From assembly GCA_003194435.1 (NCBI GenBank), contig PQXC01000004.1:60752-124751 (forward strand): a DNA stretch of 64,000 nucleotides, given 5' to 3'. Position numbers and translations under genes: made by a program. Below, one piece after another: positions 47,486-57,081 of the stretch. Under the pieces are notes generated by a model. It searched no databases. It saw only the letters and a program-made list of their open reading frames with translations, and had not been told where the DNA came from. The DNA comes from Candidatus Methanophagaceae archaeon (GTDB lineage: Archaea; Halobacteriota; Syntropharchaeia; Alkanophagales; Methanospirareceae). The number at the start of each line of letters is the position of its first letter. Position 1 is the first letter of the stretch.

Positions 47486-48913
47486 AGCCCTGAACAGCAT
47501 TAGAGCTGGTATTATCTCCAGACGTCCCACCCACATGTTTAATATCAATATTATCTTACCTATGTATGGCAATCCCGGATTCGTCAGCCCGGCAGAAAGC
47601 CCCACATTACCCTGTGCCGATGCCACCTCAAACATGATCTCTCCCAGTGGATACTGGGAGCCTACCACCACGGATAGGACACAAATACCTATAAAGAGGG
47701 AAATAAGCCAGAGGATAATGATCAAACTCGCTTCTGAGAATATCTTTGTCATGTTCTCCCTCTCCAGGAATCTATCACCAAGTCTAACGCTGATTATCGC
47801 TTTGGGCGGCAAGAAATTACGCCTCAAAGACCACTTTATCCACTTGTATGCTATTACGGCTCTTAATAATTTCACGCCTCCCGCAGTTGAACCCGTCCCC
47901 CCTCCTATTATCATAGCTATACACATGATGAGTAATGCAGGTGATGACCAGTTGTGCACAGGTACCGTCTGAAAACCCGTACAGGTCATCCCGGAGATAA
48001 GCTGGAAGCCTGAATAGCGGGTGGCACTTAAGAGGTCAGTGCTTTGCATCAGATAATTAGCGGCTAATAGCGGTATGAAGAGGATAGAGAAGACGACAAT
48101 AAAGGCTATACACTGCGTATCCTTGAAATATGACTTCACATCACCCTTCAGCACCCTGTAATGTACTAAAAATGGTATCGCTCCAAGAACCATCATCGGA
48201 ATGATTGCCAGTTCGATGATAGAGCTGTTATATGTGGCGATACTGTTATCAGTGATTGTAAATCCACCGGTACCAATTGCGGTCATTGCGTGGTTTATCG
48301 CTTCCCATGGCTTCATACCGGCGATAAAGAAGAGAATTATCCCTATCGAGGTCAAGAATAGATATATCCACCATGTCATTCTCACTGTTGATATGATACC
48401 CGGTTTTATACGCTCCTCCCGTGCTTCCGCTTTGTAAAGTACGTATGCACCTGTACCCGGACGTGCAAGAACGGAGAGCATCAGAACGATCACACCTACA
48501 CCTCCCACCCACTGCATCAGACTGCGCCAGAACTGGATTGTATGCGTGAGTCCCGACGGATGGGTAATCATCGTCAGACCCGTTCCTGTCCAGCCGGACA
48601 TCGCCTCGAAATAAGAATCCAATGGGCTCATACCCTCAATCGAGACAAAGAGGATTGCGCTAAAAGCTGGAACGACCAGCCATACCAGTGCTGCACATAT
48701 CATTGCATGCCTGTATTCGGGCTCCCCTGCATATCTGAAGAAATATCTGAATAGTAACCCCAGGAGTATAACCCCAGAACCGGTGATTACAACAGGCATT
48801 ATCACATCCTCATGGAAGTAGCATGCAACGCCAAGCAGAGAAAATATCAGCACGCCCAGTATGACGAGGATGCTGCCGAGGTCCCTGAGCACTATTCTTA
48901 GATTTGATAGCAT
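47459..48913 (-). CDS. trkH: Potassium transporter subunit TrkH/KtrB
   Basis: The 484-residue protein has four repeats of membrane-pore-membrane; filter motifs include 'SGWTGTGLTMI', 'TAIGTGGFT', 'SGMTCTGFQT' and 'SAQGNVGLSAG', with 'IGGGTGSTAGGVKLLR' in the third-repeat linker. It takes up K+ and needs a TrkA/KtrA regulator, which is not in the window. Confidence 0.92.
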   Translation of the reverse strand: MLSNLRIVLRDLGSILVILGVLIFSLLGVACYFHEDVIMPVVITGSGVILLGLLFRYFFRYAGEPEYRHAMICAALVWLVVPAFSAILFVSIEGMSPLDSYFEAMSGWTGTGLTMITHPSGLTHTIQFWRSLMQWVGGVGVIVLMLSVLARPGTGAYVLYKAEAREERIKPGIISTVRMTWWIYLFLTSIGIILFFIAGMKPWEAINHAMTAIGTGGFTITDNSIATYNSSIIELAIIPMMVLGAIPFLVHYRVLKGDVKSYFKDTQCIAFIVVFSILFIPLLAANYLMQSTDLLSATRYSGFQLISGMTCTGFQTVPVHNWSSPALLIMCIAMIIGGGTGSTAGGVKLLRAVIAYKWIKWSLRRNFLPPKAIISVRLGDRFLERENMTKIFSEASLIIILWLISLFIGICVLSVVVGSQYPLGEIMFEVASAQGNVGLSAGLTNPGLPYIGKIILILNMWVGRLEIIPALMLFRALIRGFEPI

Positions 48914-49008
48914 TGGTTTTGGTTGATATTGATAACTACCACTATCCCGTTAGAAGTTACTGAAATAAAAAATACGTGGTTGATACCGATTCACCGATTC
49001 GAGTATAT

Positions 49009-50025
49009 TCAAATATGTAACTGAAGGAAGTTGGGCATGAGTTTCAAGATTGCAAAGAGGGCAAAAGAGCCAGAAGCTAATAATAACGCATGTTTCAAGC
49101 CCGCTATAACCTTGCCCTCACCCAGTTTCCCGGCTACCAGACCGGAACAGATACCCTGTATTATTCCACAGTGGAAGAGGATCATCTTCATCCGTTCTGC
49201 ATCAACATTTACAATGGTCGCTCTACCCATACCTGCGCCTGTGATCTGCTTCGCAGCCTCTGTCATCATCGGAATGAGCGTCTTGTAGAGTACCAGCAGG
49301 ATGAGCAGGAAGACACCAAAGGTTATGTAGCAGATAGCCACATAAGGGCTCATATCTGATGCCCTCTTGCGCTCCAGGGAACGCAACTCATTCACATCCT
49401 CCGCCGCAATCTTCAATATCTCGCCTACATCCCCCCCTACCCGATACCCCTCTATGATTATCTCCACCGAACGTTTGATCATATTCGTTGGATACCGCTT
49501 TGCAAACATCCTCAGGGCATCCTCAAATGGTACGCCCCACGTGAGCTGATAGGCAATGGTCCTCAGTCCTTCTGTGAGTATCCCATAATTACCCTCTGAA
49601 GTGAGTAAAACCGAGTCAATCAATGTCAAACCCGCTCTCTTCGCCTGCGCAAGGTCGCGAAGCAAGCCAGGGAACTCATCATTCGCCTTCCTTACCCGCT
49701 TATCCTCGATATAGAGATAGAGAGCCGTGGGAGTGAAGGTGGCGATACCAGCCAGGATGTATGCATCGAACGGTGCTACAAATCCTGACCAGCCCTCATG
49801 TGCCCTGCCGTAAAGGTATATGATCAGTATGAGACATGCACCTATGACAGCGGATATATAAGCCAGCCGAACCGGATTCCCTCTCACGAATCCAAACGGG
49901 TCCTTGAAGAAGTGAACCACTGCTTTCTCCTGTCTCTTCTTCTTTAACGCTTCCAGAAGTCTGTCAGTTTCAGTCTCAGTCTCAGTCTCAGTCCCGGTCT
50001 CAGTCTCCTTATCTTTCATTGTCAT
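49009..50025 (-). CDS. Type II secretion F-domain membrane protein (TadC-like)
   Basis: The 338-residue membrane protein has a T2SF domain ('LAQAKRAGLTLIDSVLLTSEGNYG' and 'ANIMIKRSVEI'-like helices) and about five membrane segments. An N-terminal Glu-Thr repeat of GAGACT-type hexamers precedes the fold, so the start codon is uncertain. It is the last gene of the secretion operon, 3 bases after the TadB-like gene. In archaella these two halves are one FlaJ protein; here they are separate as in Tad systems. Confidence 0.85.
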   Translation of the reverse strand: MTMKDKETETGTETETETETDRLLEALKKKRQEKAVVHFFKDPFGFVRGNPVRLAYISAVIGACLILIIYLYGRAHEGWSGFVAPFDAYILAGIATFTPTALYLYIEDKRVRKANDEFPGLLRDLAQAKRAGLTLIDSVLLTSEGNYGILTEGLRTIAYQLTWGVPFEDALRMFAKRYPTNMIKRSVEIIIEGYRVGGDVGEILKIAAEDVNELRSLERKRASDMSPYVAICYITFGVFLLILLVLYKTLIPMMTEAAKQITGAGMGRATIVNVDAERMKMILFHCGIIQGICSGLVAGKLGEGKVIAGLKHALLLASGSFALFAILKLMPNFLQLHI

Positions 50026-50028
50026 TCG

Positions 50029-50931
50029 TCATTCGCTCCCGACAAGCTCAATGAGAATGATGAAGCCGAAGCTACCAAGAGGAATTGCGATATAAACAAT
50101 TGCTGCGAGAGCCTCTAAAGAGGCGTTACCGAGGAAGCACATGATTGTGAGCACCACAACGAGCAGCAATGGTGCAACTACTATCCCGATTACATAAAAC
50201 TCCGCGAATAGACCCAGCGTCTCTATAAAGGACTCATACTTCGCCCTCCTCTCACTCATGTATTCCCGCGCTGAATTGATGAAGTAATCACCCATCTCGC
50301 CACCAGAGAGAGCTGTTGTTATCGCACCCTGGAGGAAGGCGCGCATGTTTGTGGACGGTGTCAACGCTAAGAGCTTCTTCAGTGCCGTCATGAAATCCAG
50401 TCCCAGGAGCTCAACATCGCGTACCAGATGTCTCATCTCCCTGCTCACCTCGCCGTAAGTCTCCTCCGCATCTGATAGTTTCTTGAAAATCATGTAGGGT
50501 ATCACGCCTATGGAAGCCATCGAGGATATGTATCCGATGGCATAGGGCAGTGTTCGGTCTATCTTACCCTGCCTCTCCCAGGCTATTATCTTGGGGTAAT
50601 AGCAATAGCCGAAATAAGTGGAGAAGAAAGCGATTACGATACCACTGAGCATGAAGACGAAATCCAGCGCTGTGAATGATAAATTCTCTCCCAATATCAT
50701 TGCTATGATAAATTTCAATACCACATACATGGCTACCACACTACCTACCGCGATGATAGAATACAGGAGTGCTCGCGAGAGCCACTTCTCCACCGGTATG
50801 TACAGCCGGGCTTTCAGGAGGTCGTCCCTCAGAACTCCGAATTTAGCCCTTCTTCGCTTGAAGAAGTTGCCAAATAGCCTGAATGCTATCTGATCCATAT
50901 TTAATTTCTGCTCTTTTATCTCTCCACCCAT
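50029..50931 (-). CDS. Type II secretion F-domain membrane protein (TadB-like)
   Basis: The 300-residue protein has a T2SF domain ('YAIGYISSMASIGVIPYMIFKKLSDAEETYGEVSREMRHLVRDVELLG') and four membrane helices at its ends and after residue 50. It overlaps the ATPase gene by 16 bases. With the TadC-like partner it forms the membrane platform for a pilus-like fibre. Confidence 0.85.
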   Translation of the reverse strand: MGGEIKEQKLNMDQIAFRLFGNFFKRRRAKFGVLRDDLLKARLYIPVEKWLSRALLYSIIAVGSVVAMYVVLKFIIAMILGENLSFTALDFVFMLSGIVIAFFSTYFGYCYYPKIIAWERQGKIDRTLPYAIGYISSMASIGVIPYMIFKKLSDAEETYGEVSREMRHLVRDVELLGLDFMTALKKLLALTPSTNMRAFLQGAITTALSGGEMGDYFINSAREYMSERRAKYESFIETLGLFAEFYVIGIVVAPLLLVVVLTIMCFLGNASLEALAAIVYIAIPLGSFGFIILIELVGSE

Positions 50932-52670
50932 ATCTTCTTCTCCGTAGCCTCGGGATCTATACTATAATCATGCAGGACCTTATTCAAGGATTGGAAGTCA
51001 CTCATGCCTCTCTGCTGCAGCCCCTCAAGAACACGCCTGCGACGTGCAAACTCTTCCCCCAATTCCATCTCACTCATGTTCAGTTTGTCCATAATCTTCA
51101 CGAATACTTCCGATTCACCCGAGAATTCAAACTCGTCTGGATGCCACATGAACAGGTCATTCGTCTTCAGCGTCTCGTTCTCAAAATCAACACCCGTCAC
51201 TTCCACTATCTTCGTACATCTCCTCGCCAGTTTATTCCCCACCTTCGTCATCTTCTGGATTGGTATTATATCCAGGCTGTCGAGCAACATCAGGGGCACA
51301 TTGATTGGTTGCTTCGTCAGTCGCTTTACCACGGTCTCTGCGGAATCCGCATGAAATGTGGACATTGTTATGTGTCCGGTAGCCATAGCCTGGAAGAGCG
51401 TATGCGCCTCTCTCCCTCTCACTTCACCCACAAGGACATATTCCGGTCTCTGTCTCAGTGCAGAGCGGAGCAGATCGAACATCTCAATGCCATGTGCACC
51501 CTCCTCCACCTCCCTCGTAACCGCAGGTATCCAGTTCTTATGGAGCAGATTTATCTCCCTTGTATCCTCGATTGAGACAATCTTGCTCTCCGGCGGTATG
51601 AACATGGCAATCGCATTGAGAACGGTTGTTTTACCCGAAGCGGTTCCTCCTGCTATGAGTATATTCGAGCCGTTATCCACTGCCATCCAGAGATAAGCCA
51701 TCATTTCCAGTGAGAATGTGCCGTAATTCACAAGGTCTATCGGTGTTATAGGAACACCTCTAAATTTCCTTATCGTAAAGGTGGACCCCCTTGCTGTTAC
51801 TTCTGAGCCCATACTCAACTGTAATCTATCCTGATTGGGTAATGCGGCATCAAGCAATGGCTTGGCGAGCGAGATGTGCCGTCCTGAGCGCTGAGCCAGT
51901 TTATAGATAAGCGCATCCAGCTCCTCTTTATCAAATATTATGTTCGTTTCTATCGAGCCATAGACCCTGTGGTACACAAATAGAGGAATCCCGGGTCCAT
52001 CGGCGGATATGTCCTCCGCCATCTTATCATGCATAAGCGGATCAAGCTTGCCGAAACCGACTAAATCACGCTTCAGATAGTACATAATTTTATCCAGGCT
52101 CTCATTGCTCAGTGCATCGCCCAGCGAGAACTCTTCTATCAGCTCTCTCACCTTCTTCTTCAGAATCTCCTCTGCATCCTTAACATCCTTGAGACTCACA
52201 TCCAGAGTCTCATATAGCCTCGTTTTCAGCTCTTTCAGCAGTTCTGCCTCTCCTCTCGTTAGCTTCACCTCCTTTACCTTATATAAGGGTGGCGAAGTAG
52301 CAGTTATCACAACATAGGCATAGGGTTCATTTACCGGGTACTTCTCCAGATAATTCTCCTCTTCCTCTTCTTCCGATTCACCCACTGTGAGTGTTGGTGT
52401 AGAGGATGGCTCCTCCTGTTCAGAGTTTATATTCTCCAGTTCTTGCTCTATACGCTTTTTATCCGCACGTATACGCTCTAAAGTGGCTATTGCATCAGCT
52501 TCTGCCTTTTCTGCACGTTTTATCAGCTCTATATCGTTCTTTTCTCTTGCACGTGCGGTTATAGCCTTCTTCCTCATTACGACCTTCTCTTGCAGCTTCT
52601 CCTGCCGTTCTAACCGTTTTAGTTTTGCTGCTTCCCTGTTATATTTCTCTCTCCCTACTTTCAACTTCAT
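50916..52670 (-). CDS. FlaI/TadA-type secretion ATPase
   Basis: The 584-residue protein starts with about 110 charged coiled-coil residues. A GspE/VirB11-like N-domain ('MAEDISADGPGIPLFVYHRVYGSIETNI') is followed by the motor with Walker A 'IAGGTASGKTTVLNAIAMFIP', Asp box 'SIEDTREINL', Walker B 'QRPEYVLVGEVRGREA' and His box 'MATGHITMSTFHAD'. It powers assembly of an archaeal type IV-like pilus or archaellum. No pilin or prepilin peptidase is in view, so the substrate is open. Confidence 0.92.
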   Translation of the reverse strand: MKLKVGREKYNREAAKLKRLERQEKLQEKVVMRKKAITARAREKNDIELIKRAEKAEADAIATLERIRADKKRIEQELENINSEQEEPSSTPTLTVGESEEEEEENYLEKYPVNEPYAYVVITATSPPLYKVKEVKLTRGEAELLKELKTRLYETLDVSLKDVKDAEEILKKKVRELIEEFSLGDALSNESLDKIMYYLKRDLVGFGKLDPLMHDKMAEDISADGPGIPLFVYHRVYGSIETNIIFDKEELDALIYKLAQRSGRHISLAKPLLDAALPNQDRLQLSMGSEVTARGSTFTIRKFRGVPITPIDLVNYGTFSLEMMAYLWMAVDNGSNILIAGGTASGKTTVLNAIAMFIPPESKIVSIEDTREINLLHKNWIPAVTREVEEGAHGIEMFDLLRSALRQRPEYVLVGEVRGREAHTLFQAMATGHITMSTFHADSAETVVKRLTKQPINVPLMLLDSLDIIPIQKMTKVGNKLARRCTKIVEVTGVDFENETLKTNDLFMWHPDEFEFSGESEVFVKIMDKLNMSEMELGEEFARRRRVLEGLQQRGMSDFQSLNKVLHDYSIDPEATEKKIWVER

Positions 52671-52678
52671 ATCTTCTC

Positions 52679-54193
52679 TTAACTATTATACACCAATCCC
52701 ATGATTCTCGCTCCAGCAATAGCGACATAAAATCCCGCGAATGCCTCCACGATTGCACCTATTAAGAGCATGAGAACACCAATGTTCAACGAGGCAGTCA
52801 CCGTGTAGAGTGCAAGAAGCCCCAGAACTGTCCATATCCCGAACAGAGAGGAGTAAGCGAGGAAGTAACCCCTGATATTATACCTCAGTTCAGTGAATAT
52901 AGCACCAATAGCGAATGCATCACGTATATTTCCCATATCCGCATATCTAAGTATGGCAATGGTGCATAGTAGCCCTGTGAAGAATAGCAATAGCCCGCCC
53001 ATTGCAGCGGATATAAGAGCAGCAATTGTACTCGAAGTGTACCATGAACCATGAGTAATGGTAATGGCAATGGCAATAATCATCACCGGAATGAATAAAT
53101 AGACAACAGCTATGAGAAATGCACCTGCCCCTTTCTTGAATAAGTAGCCAAAATCGCTCCATGAGGGTAGTTTATCGCTACCAACTATTGTATCTGCGGT
53201 TACACGAACGAGATACCCCGCGATAAGGAATGCTGGTATGACGAGAATACCAGATAGACAGAGCACACCACCTATGAGGATATTAACTCTCCTCTGGAGT
53301 GGATATCTAAAAGCATCACGGAAAAATCTTGACATCACCATCTCTTCGGCACCGTAATACTCCATCATGCGTCTTTCACGTAATTTGAGGGCGGTGGCAA
53401 GACCTATCACTACTGCCATCACACCGGCAATGATGTAGAAGATAGAGTGGGATGCTTCTTTTTCTTCTGCTCCAGGCGTGGGAGCAGGTGTAGGAGCTGG
53501 TGTGGGAGCAGGTGTAGCACTCGGTGAAGGGGAGGGTGAGGGTGTTGGTGCGGGAGTTGCTGTCGGTTCAGGTTTCTTCTGGATTGAGAATGCATATATC
53601 TTATCCCCATTGTATTTACCCTCCACCACCACTTCTTCTCCCAGTTTTATACCCTTCAGCTCGCCTGGATACCTGATCTTTATCTCACCAGTACCATCAC
53701 TAACAGTAAGTTCAGTCTCTCTCATCGTCTCTTCTATTTTCTTTACAACCCCTTTTATTCGCACACTCGCCATATAGTACAGCTCTGAGAGCTCTTTTAT
53801 CTTCTTATCGCGATATCCCTCCTCTATATATGCATGTACCCGGTCAGCATAGAGTATACCACCTGTGTACAGTCCGGTAACGACTATATGCTGCCCTCTG
53901 TAAAATTTACCGTTCCAGAGCCTGGGGTTCACACATATCAGTATGCTATGGGTTCTATCATTATTGCTCAGGGTGAGAATACCCACTTCTCCTGGCTCAT
54001 AGGTCTGAACATTCTTGGACTCAAAGCTGCTATTTAGTGAGGTGATGATACCCGAGACTGTTACCTCTTTACCTATACAGTTCTTATCTACTTTTTCAAT
54101 AGGTATGATATCAGCATTTACATTTACAAGGACAACAGAGACTATGAGTAAGACTATTAGCAATAGAGATGAGGTGACGATCAAAGTTTTCAT
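52679..54193 (-). CDS. Secreted OB-fold protein fused to DUF4013 membrane domain
   Basis: From ATG 54193 there is a signal peptide, an OB domain ('IGKEVTVSGIITSLN', 'LICVNPRLWNGKFYRGQHIVVTGLY'), a second OB domain ('VRIKGVVKKIEETMRETELTVSDGTGEI'), and a Pro/Thr/Ala/Ser stalk of repeated (A)PTP units. A helix and a DUF4013-type membrane block of about six segments ('FRDAFRYPLQRRVNILIGG') follow. It leads the secretion operon (9-base gap to the ATPase). The OB part resembles the 46496-47485 protein; that paralogue lacks the membrane block. A TATA-like CATATTTATG lies near 54244-54253. Confidence 0.82.
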   Translation of the reverse strand: MKTLIVTSSLLLIVLLIVSVVLVNVNADIIPIEKVDKNCIGKEVTVSGIITSLNSSFESKNVQTYEPGEVGILTLSNNDRTHSILICVNPRLWNGKFYRGQHIVVTGLYTGGILYADRVHAYIEEGYRDKKIKELSELYYMASVRIKGVVKKIEETMRETELTVSDGTGEIKIRYPGELKGIKLGEEVVVEGKYNGDKIYAFSIQKKPEPTATPAPTPSPSPSPSATPAPTPAPTPAPTPGAEEKEASHSIFYIIAGVMAVVIGLATALKLRERRMMEYYGAEEMVMSRFFRDAFRYPLQRRVNILIGGVLCLSGILVIPAFLIAGYLVRVTADTIVGSDKLPSWSDFGYLFKKGAGAFLIAVVYLFIPVMIIAIAITITHGSWYTSSTIAALISAAMGGLLLFFTGLLCTIAILRYADMGNIRDAFAIGAIFTELRYNIRGYFLAYSSLFGIWTVLGLLALYTVTASLNIGVLMLLIGAIVEAFAGFYVAIAGARIMGLVYNS

Positions 54194-54485
54194 TTCCCTT
54201 ACTGAGCTTTCCTTTGCTCTATATAGCAAAGAGATAGACAGAAAATCATAAATATGGTTTGCCTTAGTTTAAATTTTTTTAAAAGAGTTTCTGGAATATT
54301 GTTAAACTATATATTAATTTTTTTTGTCCATGTCCATCCCCCAGCATTTCCAATCGTAAAGAACGCCCACCAGGATGGGAAGATAAGGAAGAGCGAAAAC
54401 TATTTATGCTATTTCACTATTTCTGGTATGGTATAGGATAGAGGATAGAGTAAGGACGGCAAGGAGAGGGGGAGTGAACTCGTGA

Positions 54486-55934
54486 GTGAAAAGATGGGGA
54501 TATAAGTTAAAGTTGAAGTTAGCACCACTTTTAAGTAAAATCCCAATGGTTGAACGTCCAAAAAGGCATGTCCCGCTTGAAACAAGACTTCTTGTTACTA
54601 TCGCCATACTCATTCTCTATTTTGCCATGGGCAATATCCCCCTCTTCGGGCTATCACCAGAAGCGATGGACCTCTTCGTTAGATGGCACGCACTATTTGC
54701 GGTAGAAAGATTCTCGCTCAGTGCCGTTGGGATTATGCCAATCATAAATGCTTCGCTTATTTTACAGATTTTAGCGGGTCCAAAGATAATGAAGCTCGAC
54801 TTAACCAATCCAGAGGACCAGGCATTTTATCTGAACATGCAGAAGCTGCTCGTTCTTTGTTTCGTATTTTTCACAAGCTTTACTTACGTTACGGGCTTTT
54901 ATATGCCCAATCAGGATATAGCATCACAACTTGGTGTATCTCCGCGGTTCATTTCGTGCTTGCTCTTCCTTCAGGTCTTCTTCGGCGGGATGCTGATATA
55001 CTATATGGAGGAAGTGGTATCGAAATGGGGGTTAGGGTCTGGACTGGGGCTTTTTATCGTTGCCAATATCTCGCACCAGATAATTACAGCGCTTATAAGT
55101 CCATTCCATGATGCCGGAGGATGGGCGGTAGGCGTGATACCGAGATGGATAGAAATAGCGAAGCAAGTGGAGCCATACGAGATGTCCGAGGCTGGAATGG
55201 TTTTCCTCTTCGAGCATCACTTTATCGCACTTATAGCAACAATCGCTTTGTTCTTCCTTGTGGTTTATCTGGTTTGTGCTCGTATAGAGATAAGAATACC
55301 GGGATATTTGAAAAGAAGAGGTAGAGGTAGAGTCAGATTTCCAATTAAGCTTGCACACTTTTCATATGCGATCGTTGTCCCACTGGTGTTCTTCAATTTG
55401 GGCATGGCACTGCAAGCGGGCATACAGGCTCTGGGTAGAGTGCTCTATTCACATGGGACTACAATTTTGGGTGTGTATGATGAATGGGGCAATGCGGTAT
55501 CTGGTTTGATGTATTATCTGAGTCCGATTTATGGACCCCATGATTGGTTCCCCTCTCTCATGTCAATACCACACGCGGGCTGGCAAATTGCGGTAAGAGC
55601 AGTAGCCAATCTGACAATAGTGGTCGTAGGTGCAATGATAATCGCACTGCTATGGCTAAAATTATCGCCCGGATTGGAAACGAAGGATATAAGAGCAATG
55701 GTTCGCGATTCCGGACTCCCTATTTACGGTCATAGCCGTAGCTTAAAAGTGATAAAGAGGGCTGTGGAGCGATACACTACAAGGATTGCAATGATGGGTT
55801 GTGGTTCCTTAAGTGCTTTGCTTGTAATTGCGAATATGTTCGGCACCCTTGGTATGGTAAGTGTATTGTATCTTACTGTGGCTGTGGTCGTTATTTACGG
55901 AATTTATGAAGAGATTGCCTCTGAGCTGGTGTAA
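54486..55934 (+). CDS. secY: Preprotein translocase subunit SecY
   Basis: The 482-residue ten-helix channel has 'LLSKIPMVERPKRHVPLETRLLVT', a plug region 'NIPLFGLSPEA', 'VGIMPIINASLILQILAG' and 'EEVVSKWGLGSGLGLFIVANISHQII', the archaeal SecY pattern. GTG at 54486 fits the family N-terminus. In many archaea secY closes the L15-adk ribosomal operon; here there is no ribosomal gene on either side. Confidence 0.93.
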   Translation: MKRWGYKLKLKLAPLLSKIPMVERPKRHVPLETRLLVTIAILILYFAMGNIPLFGLSPEAMDLFVRWHALFAVERFSLSAVGIMPIINASLILQILAGPKIMKLDLTNPEDQAFYLNMQKLLVLCFVFFTSFTYVTGFYMPNQDIASQLGVSPRFISCLLFLQVFFGGMLIYYMEEVVSKWGLGSGLGLFIVANISHQIITALISPFHDAGGWAVGVIPRWIEIAKQVEPYEMSEAGMVFLFEHHFIALIATIALFFLVVYLVCARIEIRIPGYLKRRGRGRVRFPIKLAHFSYAIVVPLVFFNLGMALQAGIQALGRVLYSHGTTILGVYDEWGNAVSGLMYYLSPIYGPHDWFPSLMSIPHAGWQIAVRAVANLTIVVVGAMIIALLWLKLSPGLETKDIRAMVRDSGLPIYGHSRSLKVIKRAVERYTTRIAMMGCGSLSALLVIANMFGTLGMVSVLYLTVAVVVIYGIYEEIASELV

Positions 55935-56079
55935 TTCCATTATCCCGCTCTTCAACTCAGGATAGAGAGTTTAATCCAGAGGTCGAAGCTATTGTGCCCG
56001 TTCTCTATTCTGACGAACCGCTTGTAGCGTTCGGTTAGATTTGTCTTTATCTCATATCGCTCCGCTGGCTCTTGCCCCT

Positions 56080-56829
56080 CTATCCAACCTCGATACCCAT
56101 TTGTTCGCAGAACCTTACGAAGGATGGGTGCTTCTCCAATGTGATAATCGCCTTCTTCGCCCTCTTCAAGTTCAACTTCTTCTTCGCCAATTCCGCTTTA
56201 TCATTGAACCGCTCTACATCCTCCTCTTCAGCATACGACTTTATCTCAAATATCAAACTTTCTCCATCTGTTATATACAAATCAATCTCGTATTCCCTGC
56301 CTTTTGGACCTATCATGCCTTCATCATCCTTTATCTTCTTCCTCATCGTTATATTCTCTGGTTTTATATCCCTCTTCAAAGCGAGACGCAAAGTTCCCGC
56401 GATTGCATCTTCGAGTTTCCTACCCGCTCTCCTTTGAAATCCTCCCACTACTATACCCACCCAATCCTCTAAATTGTCAAATCTGCGTTCCATCGCCTCA
56501 AACCTGCGATCTATCGTCTCAAACCTGCGTTCCATCGCTTCAAACCTGCGATCGCTTTCCTCCCGCATCTCCTCAAATCTGCGTTCCATTGCCTCAAACC
56601 TGCGGTTGCTTTCCTCCCTTGACTCCCTCAATTCATTGAATAACCGCTCAAACCTCTCATCGCTCCGCTTCATGTATTCATAAAACTCATCTCTTCTTAC
56701 GAATTCATCAGATATAATACGATATATCTCCCATCTGAGTTCTGGTCTCTCTTTTAAAAGCCCCGGTAAGCTTTTAATCACCTCTTCCGCTGTTGCTGTC
56801 TCTCTTACTTTTTTCATCTCTTCTTTCAC
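56080..56829 (-). CDS. DUF3782-like coiled-coil protein with PD-(D/E)xK-like domain
   Basis: The 249-residue protein has a helical start, then about 75 residues of nearly perfect 'RRFEAMERRFE'-type heptads forming a coiled coil, then a nuclease-like domain 'GREYEIDLYITDGESLIFEIKSYAEEEDVERF' with the Asp and Glu-x-Lys spacing of PD-(D/E)xK enzymes. Such genes are common and repeated in archaea and cyanobacteria; the function is not established. The coil repeats are also repeats at DNA level (about 56474-56660). Confidence 0.78.
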   Translation of the reverse strand: MKEEMKKVRETATAEEVIKSLPGLLKERPELRWEIYRIISDEFVRRDEFYEYMKRSDERFERLFNELRESREESNRRFEAMERRFEEMREESDRRFEAMERRFETIDRRFEAMERRFDNLEDWVGIVVGGFQRRAGRKLEDAIAGTLRLALKRDIKPENITMRKKIKDDEGMIGPKGREYEIDLYITDGESLIFEIKSYAEEEDVERFNDKAELAKKKLNLKRAKKAIITLEKHPSFVRFCEQMGIEVG

Positions 56830-56901
56830 TTCATTAAAGGGCTATTATACTATAAATTTCATTTCTATACCCCCTGTCCGAGGCGTTAGCATTTCAGGCG
56901 T

Positions 56902-57066
56902 ATGACCACGATTATAGTGTCAGACACGGTGGACGACTTCATCATAGGATTTCTGGATGAGAGCTCACCTCAGCTCAATGCGAACATTCAGAGGTTGTGG
57001 TCATTCAATAAACCATCTGTGAAGAAGAACACCACAAAAATGATAAATAAATGCGTCCGATGTTAA
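56902..57066 (+). CDS. Possible 54-residue protein of unknown function
   Basis: ATG at 56902 opens a 54-codon frame to TAA at 57064, just ahead of the RNase P gene. It has a beta/alpha start 'TTIIVSDTVDDFIIGFLDE' and a basic Lys-rich end. There is no family, no clear Shine-Dalgarno, and chance cannot be ruled out. It was too short for the ORF track. Confidence 0.25.
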   Translation: MTTIIVSDTVDDFIIGFLDESSPQLNANIQRLWSFNKPSVKKNTTKMINKCVRC

Positions 57067-57081
57067 TGTTATTTGAATCCA

